Notes: generated by a model not told the origin, from the sequence alone. A stretch of DNA of 64,000 nucleotides from Costus lasius (GCA_027563935.2 CM050449.1:81871178-81935177); one strand, 5' to 3'. Counted from the stretch's first letter, positions 48,478-61,251 are shown. Made by a program: numbers and translations.

Positions 48478-51138
48478 ATCCTCCCCCAATCGAAGTAGAC
48501 GTTGTCCTCGGCATCTGGCTTCCTTAGCTGCTCTTCAAACTGTCAGAGATCCCTTGCTTTCTCCCACGTCGGCTCACCGACGCCCTGCCATTGCACCAAA
48601 AACTCCGTGAGGCGGTTGCCGGCGTGTGTCCCTTTCGTTCGCCAATCAAGCACCCGATCCAGCTCCCGATCGAACTGAACCCGGACAGTCGGAGGTGCAC
48701 GGGGCATCTGTTGACGACCTCCGTCGGAATCTTCGTGGAATCGTTTCAGGAAGGAGACGTGGAACACTGGGTGAAGCTTGAGTCTTTCCGGGAGCTCGAT
48801 TCGATACGCGACCAGACCCACTCGACTGATCACGCGGAATGGGCCATCGTACCTGGGGATCAAGCTACACAAGACCTTTTTGGCCAAAATGTGAGTCCAC
48901 ATTTTCGGGGTGATCTTCAGCAAAACGCGATCCCCGGGATGGAACTCCTCATCGCGCCGACTCCGATTTGCATAGAGTTCCATCCGACGGGCAGCCTCCT
49001 CGAGGCTGTCACGAACTTCTTGCAAGATTTCCATCCCTCCCTGGCCAGCCGATGGGCTACCGGACACTGGCCATCTTCATCCTGGATTGCCACGTCGATC
49101 GGAGTAAGGGGCTGACGACCCAAAACTACTTCAAACAGACTCTTCCCGGGGGCTGAAGATCGATGTAGATTGTGCGCAAATTGTGCCGCATCCAATAGCT
49201 CCAGCCAGTTTCGTTGACTCGCGGTCACGTAGTGCCGTAAATATTCTTCAAGCATGGCGTTCACCCTCTCGGTCTAGCCGTCCATTTGGGGGTGATACAC
49301 AGTCGACATCTTCAAGCTCGTCCCCATTCGTCGGAACAGTGTTCTCCAGAACCGCCCCATGAAAAGGGGATCTCAATCACTAATTATGTCGCCGGGGAGG
49401 CCAAATGACTTCACCACTCCGCTCCAGAAGAGTGTCGCCGCCTCCTCGGCCGGACAACGGGGTGTAGCGGCCAAGAACACCGCATATTTGGAAAACCGGT
49501 CGATGACAACCAGCATGGAACCTCGTCCATCTACAACCGGAAACCCTATAATGAAGTCCAAGGAGACGGACGTCCAGGGGTGTTTCGGTCAGGGTAATGG
49601 TTGAAGCAAGCCCACCTCCCGCCGTCGCATGCCCCCGTCTCGTACCCGCTTTACGAGGGATTGATAATGCGTGTTTCCCACCGCCGCTGCCTCCACCCTT
49701 GACAGCAGATCGCCGCCCACCGTGGCGACTGCACACCTCAAGACGAAGAGACGGCTCAAAGAGTCCGGCACCACATTTGCCCAGCCTAGACGGTGTTGCC
49801 ATACGATCTCGAACTTGGCTAGCTGCTCTTGCCACTGAGCCTGGCACGCCGACAACTTTAGTTGGGTAGCAAAGAAAGTATTAGCGGCGTTGTCTATGCG
49901 CACCAAAACTGCGGCGCCCAACACATAGACCCGCCACGTCCTTAGGCAATGCAACACCGCGAGCAACTCCTTCTCGTGCGCGGTGTAGCGTTGCTCAGCC
50001 GAACTGAGTTTCCAGCTCTCGTACACCACAGGATGTCCGTTTTGCACCAGAACCCCACCTATCACATGGTCGGAGGCATCGACGTGGACCTCGAATGGCT
50101 GCCGGAAATCAAGGAGTGACAGCACCGGCTCCGTCGTTAATCTCCGTTTCAACTCCACAAATGCAGATCGCTGCTCCGCGCCCCATTTCCATGGCTCCCC
50201 TCTTCACAGGAGATCGGAAAGCGGGGTAGAGATCCTGGAGTATCTCCACCGATGAAACGCCGATAGAAATTGGTTACTCCCAAGAAAGAACGCATCTCGG
50301 TCTGCGTCCGTGGAGTCGGTCACTCCTCGATGGCCCTTTTTTTTTGCTGGGTCCATACGTACCCGTCCTCCTCCCACTAGATGACCCAAGAAAGACACCT
50401 CCTTGGTGGCGAACTTGCACTTCACCGGATGGAGGTAAAGATGATTCTGCTTCAACTTCTGCAGCACCAGGCGTAGGTGTTGCCGGTGTTCCTCCAACGA
50501 TGGTGAGTAGATGACGATGTCGTCAATATAAACAACCACGAACTCATCAAGGAAGGGACCCAACACCTGGTTCATCAACTGACAGAAGGTCGCCGGCGCG
50601 TTGGTCAGCCCGAAGGGCATGACCAGGAACTTGTAGGCACCGTATCTTGTTGAACATGCCGTCGTCTTATCCTCCCCTTCGGCAATCCGAACTTGCCAGT
50701 AACCGGATCAAAGATCCAGTTTGGAAAATATTGTGGCTTCCCCTAATCGATCCAGCAGGTCCAGGATCAAGGGTACTAGATAGCGGTCCTGAACTGTCAC
50801 CCGATTCAACGCCCGGTAGTCGACACACATCCGAAGGCTCCCGTCCTTCTTTCGTTGGAAGAGCACCGGGGCGCTGTAGGGGGACGTTGAAGGGCAGATG
50901 AAGCCGGACTCCAGGAGCTGGTCCAACTGACGCCGTAGTTCCTAGAGTTCGTTGGGTGGCATGCGATGCAAAGCTCGTGCCGAGGGTGAGCTCCCGGGTA
51001 GGAGCTCAATCTGGTGATCCACTTCTCATCTCCGTGGCAGCTCCTTCGGTAGCTCTGTTGTCAAGAGGTCCTGGAACTCAACGAGGATGTGTTGCACCTG
51101 GGCAGGGAACTCTGTCGGCCCCTCGTCGATGTCCGTTG
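48478..51138 (-). pseudogene. truncated Ty3 chromovirus pol (RT, RNase H, integrase, chromodomain)
   Basis: On the minus strand, from high to low coordinates: the reverse transcriptase entry ([17 protein letters not shown]) near 50830, MPFGLTNAPATFCQLM at 50620, the catalytic YIDD at 50519-50530, RNase H (FEVHVDASDHVIGGVL) near 50070, and integrase pieces (MLVVIDRFSKYAVF) near 49500. The chromodomain (LVQWQGVGEPTWEKARDL) lies at 48546-48686 and makes it a chromovirus. Damage includes a frameshift at a nine-T run (50337-50345) and stops after SKLDL, after IISD and after the RDL of the chromodomain. Gag, protease and the 5' LTR are absent: the right end is the insertion point of copia A at 51139. 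Confidence 0.88.
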
Positions 51139-52824
51139 TGTTGGGGTATGCCCTTAAGGCTAATATTTGAGGCCTTGGGATTGTATCAGTATCATGTATA
51201 AACTTTTATGTTTATAAAGGCAATGGTTGTTATTCAGGTTGTTACCTTGTCTGCTGTAATAAGTGTACTTCTGAATAATGTCTCAGTACTGTTCAGCTAG
51301 GCTGACATGCAGTAAAGTCCTTAGTCGATATATCTTGGTGAACATGAGACAGCCTTGATATGGTTAAGACTAATATGTGTTCTAATCTTATAGGATGCTT
51401 CGAGCATGGAATAAGATGTAGACTCATGGGTACATTGGATGTACTAGACAGACCCTACTAGGTTATTCAATTGCTTGTCACAATGTGAATAATCCTTGAA
51501 TTCGACAAGTGGCACATTTCCTCTGACTTGAGATCACTTGTGTTTCTAAATGATGATTGTCATTGTTTTGAGGTGGTTCAATATCATTTGAAACATAATG
51601 ATTATAGACTATCTTGGATGGTGAGCTTGAATCAGGTTAGGGCACTAGTGATAGATATAGGATTGTCGTCTCCTTAATTGGAGTGTGATGTTCTAATGGG
51701 GCCCCCCCTGGATGAGATGATTGAGAAAGTGTATGGCCATACCCAGGTGACTGTGTTCATCTGTTCTAATCATACTTATCATATTGGAGCTACAAGCTTG
51801 ACACGCTTGTCCAATAAGAACATCCAGTGGCAAAGGAAATTTGTATGCCTTGTGAGTTGATTCACACTTGTGCTGTGGTTTGGGTGTAGTCTTGGAAGAC
51901 TCTTTCCTTTATATCGGGAGACAGTGATGTGTTGCTAGATACCCCTCACTGATCGTGATAACGTGAGTTATCGTTACCGACATTTAAAGGAAACCCTCAG
52001 GGTCGCACAATTTGATGATATGGCTTACTTAAGTCAGATCGTGTGGACTGAATTATTTGGGTTCAGTTTAAAGGGATTTAATCTCTGATTGTGAGTGAGA
52101 TCTGGTCTGATCATGTTTGATTGATTAGGGCTTGAGATCGGTAAGCTTCGATCGAGAGAATGGATGCTAGATCGGTGAGATCAGGGGCATCAAGAGATGA
52201 ACGGTTAGATCTGAAACCTTAGAGTTTATTATGATCTAGACCAAATTGCTTGGGTTAATTGGTCTTTGAACCAAACCAAATTGAACCAGCTCATCATGTG
52301 AGCGTATGGTTCAAGTGAAGAGGTTTTTGCGATTGGGATAAACCCATGGTCGCATGTGGAGGAGTGGTTTTCTATTTTTAGAAAACATGATCACTACGTG
52401 ACCACAACTCACGTTGTATCTTCACGCTTTCCTCTCGCCCTCTTGTCGTCTCTTGTTTTTGGGGTTCTTACACTCTTTTGCGAGAGAAGAAGGTGGACGA
52501 CATTCGTGAAGGTTTCGGCTAAGCAAAATTCTTCTCATCCCTTTCACTCGACAAGAACTCCTTAGAACCTTGCTAGCACAAGGAGCACTAAGGGAGTAGG
52601 CGACATCATTTGTGTGCGGTACCTTAGGAGGAAAGCTCTCTTGCGATCTTCTTCCAAAGCTCCATCAAAGCGATGGCCATGGTATGAATCTTCTCTGATC
52701 TATACTAGTTCATGAAAGTTGATCATATGACATGCAAAAGGTCATGAGAAACCCTTGCTTCCGCTCGAAAAATTATTGTTATGCGCCTATCTAGGGTTTC
52801 GCTCCCCCTTGAAGGGGACTTTCA
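51139..52824 (+). repeat. 5' LTR of copia element A (1.7 kb)
   Basis: Starts TGTTGGGGTATGCCC and ends CTTTCA. It aligns along its length with the LTRs at 56034 and 58690. A TATA-like TTTATAT lies at 51908-51914. Just after it is a conserved hairpin word (gataacgtgagttatc) near 51957, and further on a start-codon plus donor motif at 52673-52683. The target sequence to its left is CGTTG, and the partner duplication would lie beyond the window. Confidence 0.88.
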
Positions 52825-54640
52825 ATTGGTATCAGAGGATGCGGTTCTTGCTTGTTCATATGATTGCTTAATCTTCATGTTTGATCCATGAATGCGCTTA
52901 TGCATAGATCTAGAGTTAACATGCGAATTTTACATGCTTGTCAGAGATGTTTTTCTCCTTGGCGCATGTTTCTTGTTGGCGCATATTGTATGTTTTCTCA
53001 AAACCTTATATTACATGCGCGACTCATTATAGATCTAAGGCCCTGCTTTAAACCCTTAGACGGGTTATTAGGGTTGAAGTCATCCCCTAGGTTAGATCCA
53101 GACAGTCTGATCAGACCATCTGACAGCCTTGATGGGTTGACCAGATAGCACCTGTGCATAAGCACCTGGTGGCTATAGGTCGACTGCAGACAGGCGTGTA
53201 GCGATGTCTGGTTGAGACAACTAATGAACGCACATGAGTTAGGCCCGGGGTCACACCCGCTTGCCAGACCTCATAGTGGTCGTTCAGCCCTGGCGCATGC
53301 ATAGTTGACCACTGGGTCGACTCAAGTCAGTTAGGACTTGGTGCATGCAAGGGCAGTGGATCTGACTAGGTTGGATGAGTGGATCCCTAGTAATGGACCA
53401 TTGTAAGGTTATAGGGCAAATAAGGAAATTAAAATTGATGCCTATGGGGTTTTCGAAATTTAATTTTCATGATTGGATCACATGTTGATTGATGCCTATG
53501 TATGTTTATTTATTCTTATGTGGGCTGCCCATGTTAATTGTGTGCTGTGCTGGGGCCTGCGTGCCTGGAAATTAAAGTTGTAAATTAATTATTGTGATCT
53601 GCGTATCACATTGTATTTAATTTATAAAGTGTAATTGACCTGCGTGTCAATCTTGTCTAGATAGATTAATTTGTAAGTTAATCAGACAAGAGCACAGAGC
53701 ACACTTGGCAGAGGCGCATGCAGCAGTGGCTTGACCAGGTGGGAGGTCCAGGGTTCGACTCTGGGACAGGCGCATTTACCTGGTGGGCGCACCTGAGCTG
53801 CAGTTGGCGCTTGGGCCCTGGTTTGGGCCAAATGAGCAGCTAAAAGACCCATGAAGAAAAGCAAGTGAAGACTTAAGTTAATTAAGGTCTTACTTAGGCT
53901 ATGGGTTTTTACCACATAAGATCCATGCTTTCTTTTATTGTTTAAATAAGTAGAATAGCATGATTTATTTATCTTCTGCTATCACCATAGGAATTGCATG
54001 ATAGTGAAGAAGATAAAAGACCGTTAAAATCCAACGCTAAAATATCAAGCTCGTATGCCTTCTGACGCGAAACCTCACTGTTCTGATTATCGTTGGAGCC
54101 GTGTTGTACCCACTCAGTGGGCACGTCCATCTATCTTCAGACGGTGCGGGATTACACCTGCGTGTTACAGAGAAGGGATTTATCGCTTCTCGTTGCTCAG
54201 CATAGCACGTGGTGGTCCAGGGAGTAGGTCGGGTCAGCTTGACCATGTAGGCTACATATGTGGAGCATATGGTAGCACATGGAGGCAGCCATCTGTGGGG
54301 TCAGAGATTGTGTTGTACCAACTCAGTTGGCACAGTCTGCTGGATTGCCCAGATGAAGGGGAATCGCACGGGTTGGCGATTGGCAGGGACTGCCTACCAG
54401 AAAGTAGTGCTTGTACTCTCTGTGCATCTTATCTCGCCTAAGCGGGACGCGGAGACCAAGTATGAAATCTGGATCCCATCTCACTAAAAGAGTTCTACTC
54501 TTTCGGGCTGTTTTGCTGGATTTTTCAGCCAGATAAAATAGTGAGAAAAAGAATCATTCTTAAGTCCTGAATTGATTCTTTACATTGATACTGACCTTGC
54601 TGTTCTTGCATTGTTGTAGATTCCTGCAGCAACGAACACC
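52825..54640 (+). other. copia A leader with primer-binding site
   Basis: TGGTATCAGAG (52827-52837) is the initiator Met primer site, mutated after its 11th base. The 1.8-kb leader has no supported gene. Its last 600 bases are highly similar to the leader of element B and end in a strong acceptor-like sequence, ttgcattgttgtag, 21 bases before the gag ATG. A 56-base segment with a tRNA-like B box is present here and missing in B. Confidence 0.7.
53725..53780 (+). other. tRNA-like segment specific to the copia A leader
   Basis: Contains agtggcttgaccaggt and, 27 bases into the segment, GGTTCGACTCT, a match to the RNA polymerase III B box. Copy B goes straight from gcatgcagc to tggtgggcgc, lacking these 56 bases. 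It is too short and lacks a complete A box and acceptor stem for a tRNA gene. Confidence 0.4.
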
Positions 54641-56033
54641 ATGAGCTTCAATGTGCGATCCCTACTGGAAAGGGAGAAGTTTGCTGGGCCGAACTTCTCA
54701 GACTGGTTCGGACACCTTAAGATTGTTCTTAAGGCAGAGAGGAAACTGTATGTCCTCGAGACGGCTATACCGCCTCAGCCCGCTCCGAACGCCACAAGGG
54801 CGGTTCGGGAAGCTTATGAAAAGCACGTCAATGATAGCATTGATGTCGCTTGCCTGATGCTAGCGTCCATGACGCCACCGCTGCAGCGTCAGCATGAGGA
54901 TATGTCTGCTATAGACATGATAGCAAACCTCAAGATGTTGTATGCTGCACAGGCGAGGACAGAACGCTATAATCTGACAAAGCTGTTCTTTCAGAGTAAA
55001 CTGGCTGAAGGGAGCCCAGTGGGAGCTCACGTGCTCAAGATGATTGGGCACAAGGAGGCTCTAGAGAAACTGGGGCATACCATCAACCAGGAGCTTGCTG
55101 TAGACATCATTCTGCAGTCTCTCCCGCCCTCTTTCGATGCGTTCATTATTAACTTTAATATGAACAAAATCGATTGTACTCCGGTAGAGCTGCTGAATAT
55201 GCTCTTGACTACTGAGGAGACTCTGAAGGGAAAGCCTTCGACCTCTGTCTTAATGGTTCCTTCTAGGAACAAGAAGAAGGGGAAGAAGGGCAAGGCCCCT
55301 GTCAAGAGTTACAGCAAGGCTCTGAAGCAAAAAGTTAAGCGGTCAAAGGAATACAGATGTTTCCACTGTGGCCAGCTGGGTCACTGGAAAAAGGACTGTA
55401 AAGCGCTCCAAGGAGACAAGAGGGGAAGCATCGCTTCTGGCTCAGGTATTTACGTGACGGAAGTCATGGTTTCATCTTCTTCTATTTCATGGGTGTTGGA
55501 CACTGCATGTGGAGTTCACATTTGTTCAAATGTACAGGAACTCAAGAGAAGAAGACAGGTGGGACAGCATGAGGTGGACCTACGAGTTGGAAACGGGGCA
55601 CGGGTTGCTGCTGTTGCTGTAGGAGACTATTTCATCTCATTGCCATCTGGACTTGTATTGGAACTAGACAATTGTTACTTTGTTCCCAGCATTACTAAAA
55701 ATATTATCTCCATTCCTGCTCTTGTCAGGAAGGGATTTTCCTTTGAATGCAATATTTCAAAGTGTGTTTTATCTTTTGATAATATTGTTTATGCTACTGG
55801 TTCAATTAACAATGGGTTATTCATGTTGGACATGGAATGTTCTATACAAAATATTGATATTAAGAAAGCCAAGTATGCTGATGACAGCACCTTGCTATGG
55901 CATAGTCGTTTAGGCCATATTAACAAGAAGCGCATTAAGCGGTTGCATGATCATGGACTGCTGGGATCATTCTCCTATGAGGAGATTGATACATGCAAGG
56001 CTTGTTTAATGGGTAAAATGACGAAGTCACCTT
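54641..56033 (+). pseudogene. copia A gag-protease-pre-integrase frame, cut by element B
   Basis: An uninterrupted frame of 464 codons up to the insertion. The Gag N-terminus is MSFNVRSLLEREKFAGPNF, with the capsid-like region (UBN2 family) to about 200 and a basic stretch at 208-237. The CCHC zinc knuckle uses C240, C243, H248, C253, and the aspartic protease motif starts at D287 (LDTACGVHIC, with A where G is usual). The pre-integrase HHCC segment (LLWHSRLGHIN ... CKAC) ends at the insertion. After 56033 the frame runs a few codons into the inserted LTR and stops at 56065. The rest of pol presumably lies beyond the right end of the window. Confidence 0.9.
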
Positions 56034-57766
56034 TGTTGGGGTATGCCCTTAAGGCTAATGTTTGAGGCCTTTGGGATTGTAAAAGTATCATGTAATAAAC
56101 TCTTATGTTTATAAAGGCATGGTTATTATTCAGGTTGTTACCTTGTCTGCTGTAATAAGAGTACTACTGAATAATGTCTCAAAGCTGTTCAGCTAGGCTG
56201 ACATGCTATAAAGTCCTTAGTCGATATATCTTGGTGAACATGAGACAACCTTGATATGATTGAGACTAACATGTGTTCTAATCTTATAGGATGCTTCGAG
56301 CATGGAATAAGATGTAGACTCGTGGGTACATTGGATGTACTGGACAGACCCTACTAGGATATTCAATTGCTTGTCACAATGTGAATAATCCTTGTATGCT
56401 ACAAGTGGCACATGTCCTTTGACTTGAGATCACTTGTGTTTCTAAATGATGAATGTCATTGTTTTGAGGTAGTTCAATATCATTTGAAATATAATGATTA
56501 TAGACTATCTTGGCTGATGATCAAGAGTCAGGTTAGGACACTAGTGATAGATACAGGATTGCCATCTCCTTGTTCAAGGAGTGTGATGTTCTAATGGGGC
56601 CCCCCCTTAGATGAGATGATTGAGATAGTGTATGGCCATACCCAGATGACTATGTTCATCTGATCTGATCATGCTCATCATATTGGAGTTACAAGCTTAA
56701 CCCGTTTGTCCAATAAGAACATCCAGTGGCAAAGGACACATGCATGCCTTGTGAAGTTGATTCACACTTGTGCTGTGGTTTGGGAGTAGTCTTGGAAGAC
56801 TCTTTCCTTTATATCGGGAGATAGTGATGTGTTGCTAGATACCCCTCACTGATCGTGATAACGTGAGTTATCGTTACCGACATTTAAAGGAAACCCTCAG
56901 GGTCGCACAAATTGATGATATGGCTTACTTGAGTCAGATCGTGTGGACTGAATTGTTTGGGTTCAATTTAAAGGGGTTTAATCTCTGATTGTAAGTGAGA
57001 TCTGGTCTGATCATGTTTGATTGATTAGGGCTTGAGATCGGTAAGCTTTGATCGAGAGAGATGATGCTTGATCGGTGAGATCAGAAGCATCAGGAGATGA
57101 ATGGTTAGATCTGAAACCTTAGGGTTTACTATGGTCTAGACCAATTGGCTTGAGCTATTTCGGTTTGGTTCATAAACCAAATGCGATTGGAACATGTTGG
57201 CTTGAACTGGTTCACAAAGGTGAACATTTGGTTCAATGCTAATATGCGTTTTGGGTTGAAGTAAGCGCATGGCTTGATGATCATCCATTTATGGAAAGTC
57301 ATCAAGGCCGGTTTCTCAAAAACGCCAAAAACGCATATGCGTTCTTGACTTCACTTCAACGCTTTGCTCTCGGTTGGGCGAGAGGTTGACGAAGAGAAGT
57401 GTTTTGCAAGAGGAGCTCTCGGCCAAAAGGGAATCGTCTCTTCATCCCCTTCCATACGGCAAGGACCCTTGAAGATTCTTGCTAGCACAAGTACCACAAG
57501 GGGTAGGCGATCTTCATCGAGTGTGTGATCATTTTGGAGGAGATCTAAGTTGCTCTCTTCTTCCAAGCCGACCTCCAAGCCAATGGCGTTGGTATGAATC
57601 TCCCTCTTGATTCAATCAATTTATCATAGTTGATTATATGAGCATGTATGCGATTGCATTGAAGAAACCCTAGCAAACTTGCATGCGCCCCCTTACCTTA
57701 GGGTTTCGGCCCCCCTCTTGAAAGGGGTTTTATCCGCTTGCGCTTCCCCATGAAGGGGACTCTTCA
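56034..57766 (+). repeat. 5' LTR of copia element B (1.7 kb)
   Basis: Starts TGTTGGGGTATGCCC inside the pol frame of element A, after ACCTT, and ends CTCTTCA. It is the same family as the LTR at 51139. It has a TATA-like stretch at 56808-56814 and a start codon with donor at 57583-57593. Confidence 0.9.
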
Positions 57767-60700
57767 ATTGGTATCAGAGCTAGGATCCTATATGGTCATA
57801 TGATTGCTATGTTTGGTGATCCTTGTTTGCGCTTATGATCTAAATTTTCTCTTCATGCGATAATACTAGTAGAAAGTATTTTGTTGGCGCATATATGAGA
57901 TGTTTTTGGTGGCGCATGTGTAAGGTTAATTTTGTTGATGCATGTATAGTGCTTACATTGTTGCGCATGTTACATGTTTTTGTTTCATCAAAACTTTACT
58001 TGCGCGCCTCTAACTAGATCTAAGCCGCACCTGCAATAAACCCTTAGACGGGTTGATAGGGTTGAAAGCATCATCTAGTTTAGATCAACCTAGTCTGATC
58101 AGACCATCTGACAGCCTAGATGGGTCGACCAGATAGCACCTGTGCGCATGCACGTGGTGGCTATAGGTCGATTGCATCACAGGCGTGTAGCGAGGTCTGG
58201 TTGAGACACCCTGTGAACACACATGAGTTAGGCCCGGGGTCACACCCGCTAGCCAGATCTCATGTTGGTTGTTCAGCCCTTGGCGCATGCATGGTTGACC
58301 ATTAGGTCAACGCAAGTCAGTTAAGACTTGGTGCATGCAAAGGGTATGGATCTAACAAGATAAGATGAGTGGATCCCTATCAATGGACCGTTGTAAGGTT
58401 GTAGGGCACATAAGACAAGTAAAATTGATTCCAATGGGATTTCGAAAAATTTTATTTTGTCTATGGATCACATGTTAATTGATTGATGCCATGATGCCTG
58501 TTTATTTAATCTTATGTGGGTTGCCCTTAATGTGTGCTGTGCTGGGGCCTGCGAGCCTGGTAAATTATTATTTTTGTGATATGCGAATCACATTCTTAAT
58601 TAATTAATTGTATAATTGACCTGCGAGTCAAGCTTGTCTAGATAGATCAAAATGTATTTTGATTAGACAAGAGCACAGAGCACAATTACTGAAGGGAACC
58701 CCTAACTAAGGGGTAGAAACCCTAATGGTAGCGCAACAAAATTTCGCATGGGATATTAGGGTTTCAAAGGATCTATATATGTCATATAACTAGCTTTCGA
58801 ACATTTGAATATATGAAGATAAATTCATACCATTGCCATCGGTTTGATGAAGCTTTGGAAGGAAAGACGCAAGCGAGTCTTCTCCTAAGTTTCACACACA
58901 AGATGAACAATGCGCCTACTCCCTTGATGTTCCTTGTGCTAGCAAGGCTTCAAGGTTGTCTTGTCGAAATGGAAAGGAAAGAGAGATCGCCTTGCTTAGT
59001 CGAATGGTCCCTCTTGTCGTCCACCTTCTCTACACGAGAATGCCTTTCGAATGAAAAACCCCGAGCGACAAAGGCGTGAAGAGGCAAGTAAGAGGCGACG
59101 TGAGATCATGGCCACGTTTGAGGACATGCTATCTAAAAATAGCAAAGTCCAAACGTTCATGCGACCATGCATAAACCCACTCGCAAATGCCTTATTAATT
59201 GAACCATGCGCTCAAACCAATGAGCCAGTTCAAATCAATTTGGTTTAATAACCAAATAAACCAAGCAATCAGTCCAGACCATAATAAAACCCTAAGGCTC
59301 TTGATCTGACCGTCGGTCTCTCGATGCTTCTGATCTGACCGATCTAGCATGTATTCTCTCGATCGAAGCTTACCGATCTCAAGCCCTAATCAATCAAACA
59401 TGATCAGACCAGATCTCACTCACAATCAGAGATTAAATCCCTTTAAACTGAACCCGAACAATTCAGTCCACACGATCTGACTTAAGTAAGCCATATCATC
59501 AAATTGTGCGACCCTGAGGGTTTCCTTTAAATGTCGGTAACGATAACTCACATTATCACGATCAGTGAGGGGTATCTAGCAACACATCACTGTCTCCCGA
59601 TATAAAGGAAAGAGTCTTCCAAGACTACACCCAAACCATAGCACAAGTGTGAATCAATTCACAAAGCATACATATTTCCTTTGCCACTGGATGTTCTTAT
59701 TGGACAAGCGTGTCAAGCTTGTAGCTCCAATATGATGAGCATGATTAGATCAGATGAACACAGTCACCCGGGTATGGCCATACACTTTCTCAATCATCTC
59801 ATCCAAGGGGGCCCCTTTAGAACATCACACTCCTTAAACAAGGAGACGGCAATCCTATGTCTATCACTAGTGCCCTAACCTGACTCAAGCTCACCATCCA
59901 AGATAGCCTATAATCATTATGTTTCAAATGATATTGAACTACCTCAAAACAATGACAATCATCATTTAGAAAACACAAGTGATCTCAAGTCAAAGGAAAT
60001 GTGCCACTTGTCATATTCAAGGATTATTCACATTGTGACAAACAATTGAATAACCTAGTAGGGTCTGTCCAGTACATCCAATGTACCCATGAGTCTACAT
60101 CTTATTCCATGCTCGAAGCATCCTATAAGATTAGAACACATATTAGTCTCAATCATATCAAGGCTGTCTCATGTTCACCAAGATACATCGACTAAGGACA
60201 TAACAGCATGTCAGCCCAGCTGAACAGCTTTGAGACATTATTCAGAAGAACATATATTGCAGCAGACAATGTAACTAACTGAATAACAACCATGCCTATA
60301 TAAACATAACAGTTTATTACATGATACAGATATATTCCCATGGCCTCAAACATTAGCCTTAAGGGCATACCCCAACAATTACAGTGGCGCATGCAGCTGG
60401 TGGGCGCACCTGAGCTGCAGAGGGCGCTTATGCCCTGGACTGGGCCAGATGAGAGGCAACAAGACCCAAGAAGCAAGTGAAGACTTAAGATAACTTAAGG
60501 TCTTACTTAGGGTCAATGGGCTTTTACCACATAAGATCCATGCTTTCTTTTTATTGTTTATATAATTAGAACTGCATGAGTTTATCTTCTGCTATCACCA
60601 TAGGAATTGCATGATAGTGAAGAAGATAAAAGGACCGTTAAAATCCAACGCTAACATATCAAGCTCGTAAGCCTTCTGACGCGAAACCTCACTGTTCTGA

Positions 60701-61251
60701 TTATCGTTGGAGCCGTGTTGTACCCACTCAGTGGGCACGTCCATCTATCTTCAGACGGTGCGGGATTTCACCTGCGTGTTACAGAGAAGGGATTTATCGC
60801 TTCTCGTTGCTCAGCATAGCACGTGGTGGTCCAGGGAGTAGGTCGGGTCAGCTTGACCATGTAGGCTACATATGTGGCGCATATGGTAGCACATGGAGGC
60901 AGCCATCTGCGGGGTCAGAGATTGTGTTGTACCAACTCAGTTGGCACAGTCTGCTAGATTGCCCAGATGAAGAGGAATCGCACGGGTTGGCGATTGGCTG
61001 GGACAGCCTACTAGAAATTAATGCTTGTCATCTCTGTGCATCTTATCTCGCCTGAGCGGGACGCGGAGACCAAGTATGAAATCTGGATCCCATCTCACTA
61101 AAAGAGTGATACTCTTTCGGACTGTTTACTGGATTTTCAGTCAGACAAAATAGTGAGAAAAGAATCTTTCTTAAGTCCTGGATTGATTCTGAACATTGAT
61201 ACTGACCTTGCTGTTCTTGCATTGTTGTAGATTCCTGCAGCAACGAACACC
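57767..61251 (+). other. copia B leader, interrupted by a solo LTR
   Basis: The primer site TGGTATCAGAGC at 57769-57780 is a perfect copia consensus. The leader follows that of element A closely (tctgatcagaccatctgaca, the tcgttggagccgtgttgtac region), is broken at 58690-60377 by the inverted solo LTR, and resumes to the acceptor-like attgttgtag at 61221-61230. Confidence 0.75.
58690..60377 (-). mobile_element. solo LTR of the same copia family, inverted
   Basis: On the minus strand it begins TGTTGGGGTATGCCC at 60377 and ends at 58690 in ...CCCTTCA. It is flanked by the perfect 5-bp target duplication ATTAC (58685-58689 and 60378-60382). No internal sequence accompanies it, so it is a solo LTR left by recombination between the two LTRs of a full insertion. 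It is the youngest event in the stack. Confidence 0.92.

Noticed and set aside
48591..49115. 174-codon + strand frame opposite the chromovirus integrase
   Set aside because: Antisense shadow: the minus strand has the integrase and chromodomain motifs.
53725..53780. Possible tRNA gene in the copia A leader
   Set aside because: Has a B-box-like GGTTCGACTCT but no matching acceptor stem, no convincing A box and no cloverleaf of normal length.
54055..54441. 128-codon frame in the copia A leader
   Set aside because: Located in the leader, with only part of the frame kept in copy B and no known domain. The similarity is explained by the two copies belonging to one family. Kept only as a conservation finding.
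51139..56033. Reading 51139-57766 as one complete copia element with two LTRs
   Set aside because: The sequence between the two LTRs stops within pol, before the integrase core, with no reverse transcriptase or purine tract. The second LTR is followed by its own primer site and gag, so it is the 5' LTR of a second element inserted into the first.
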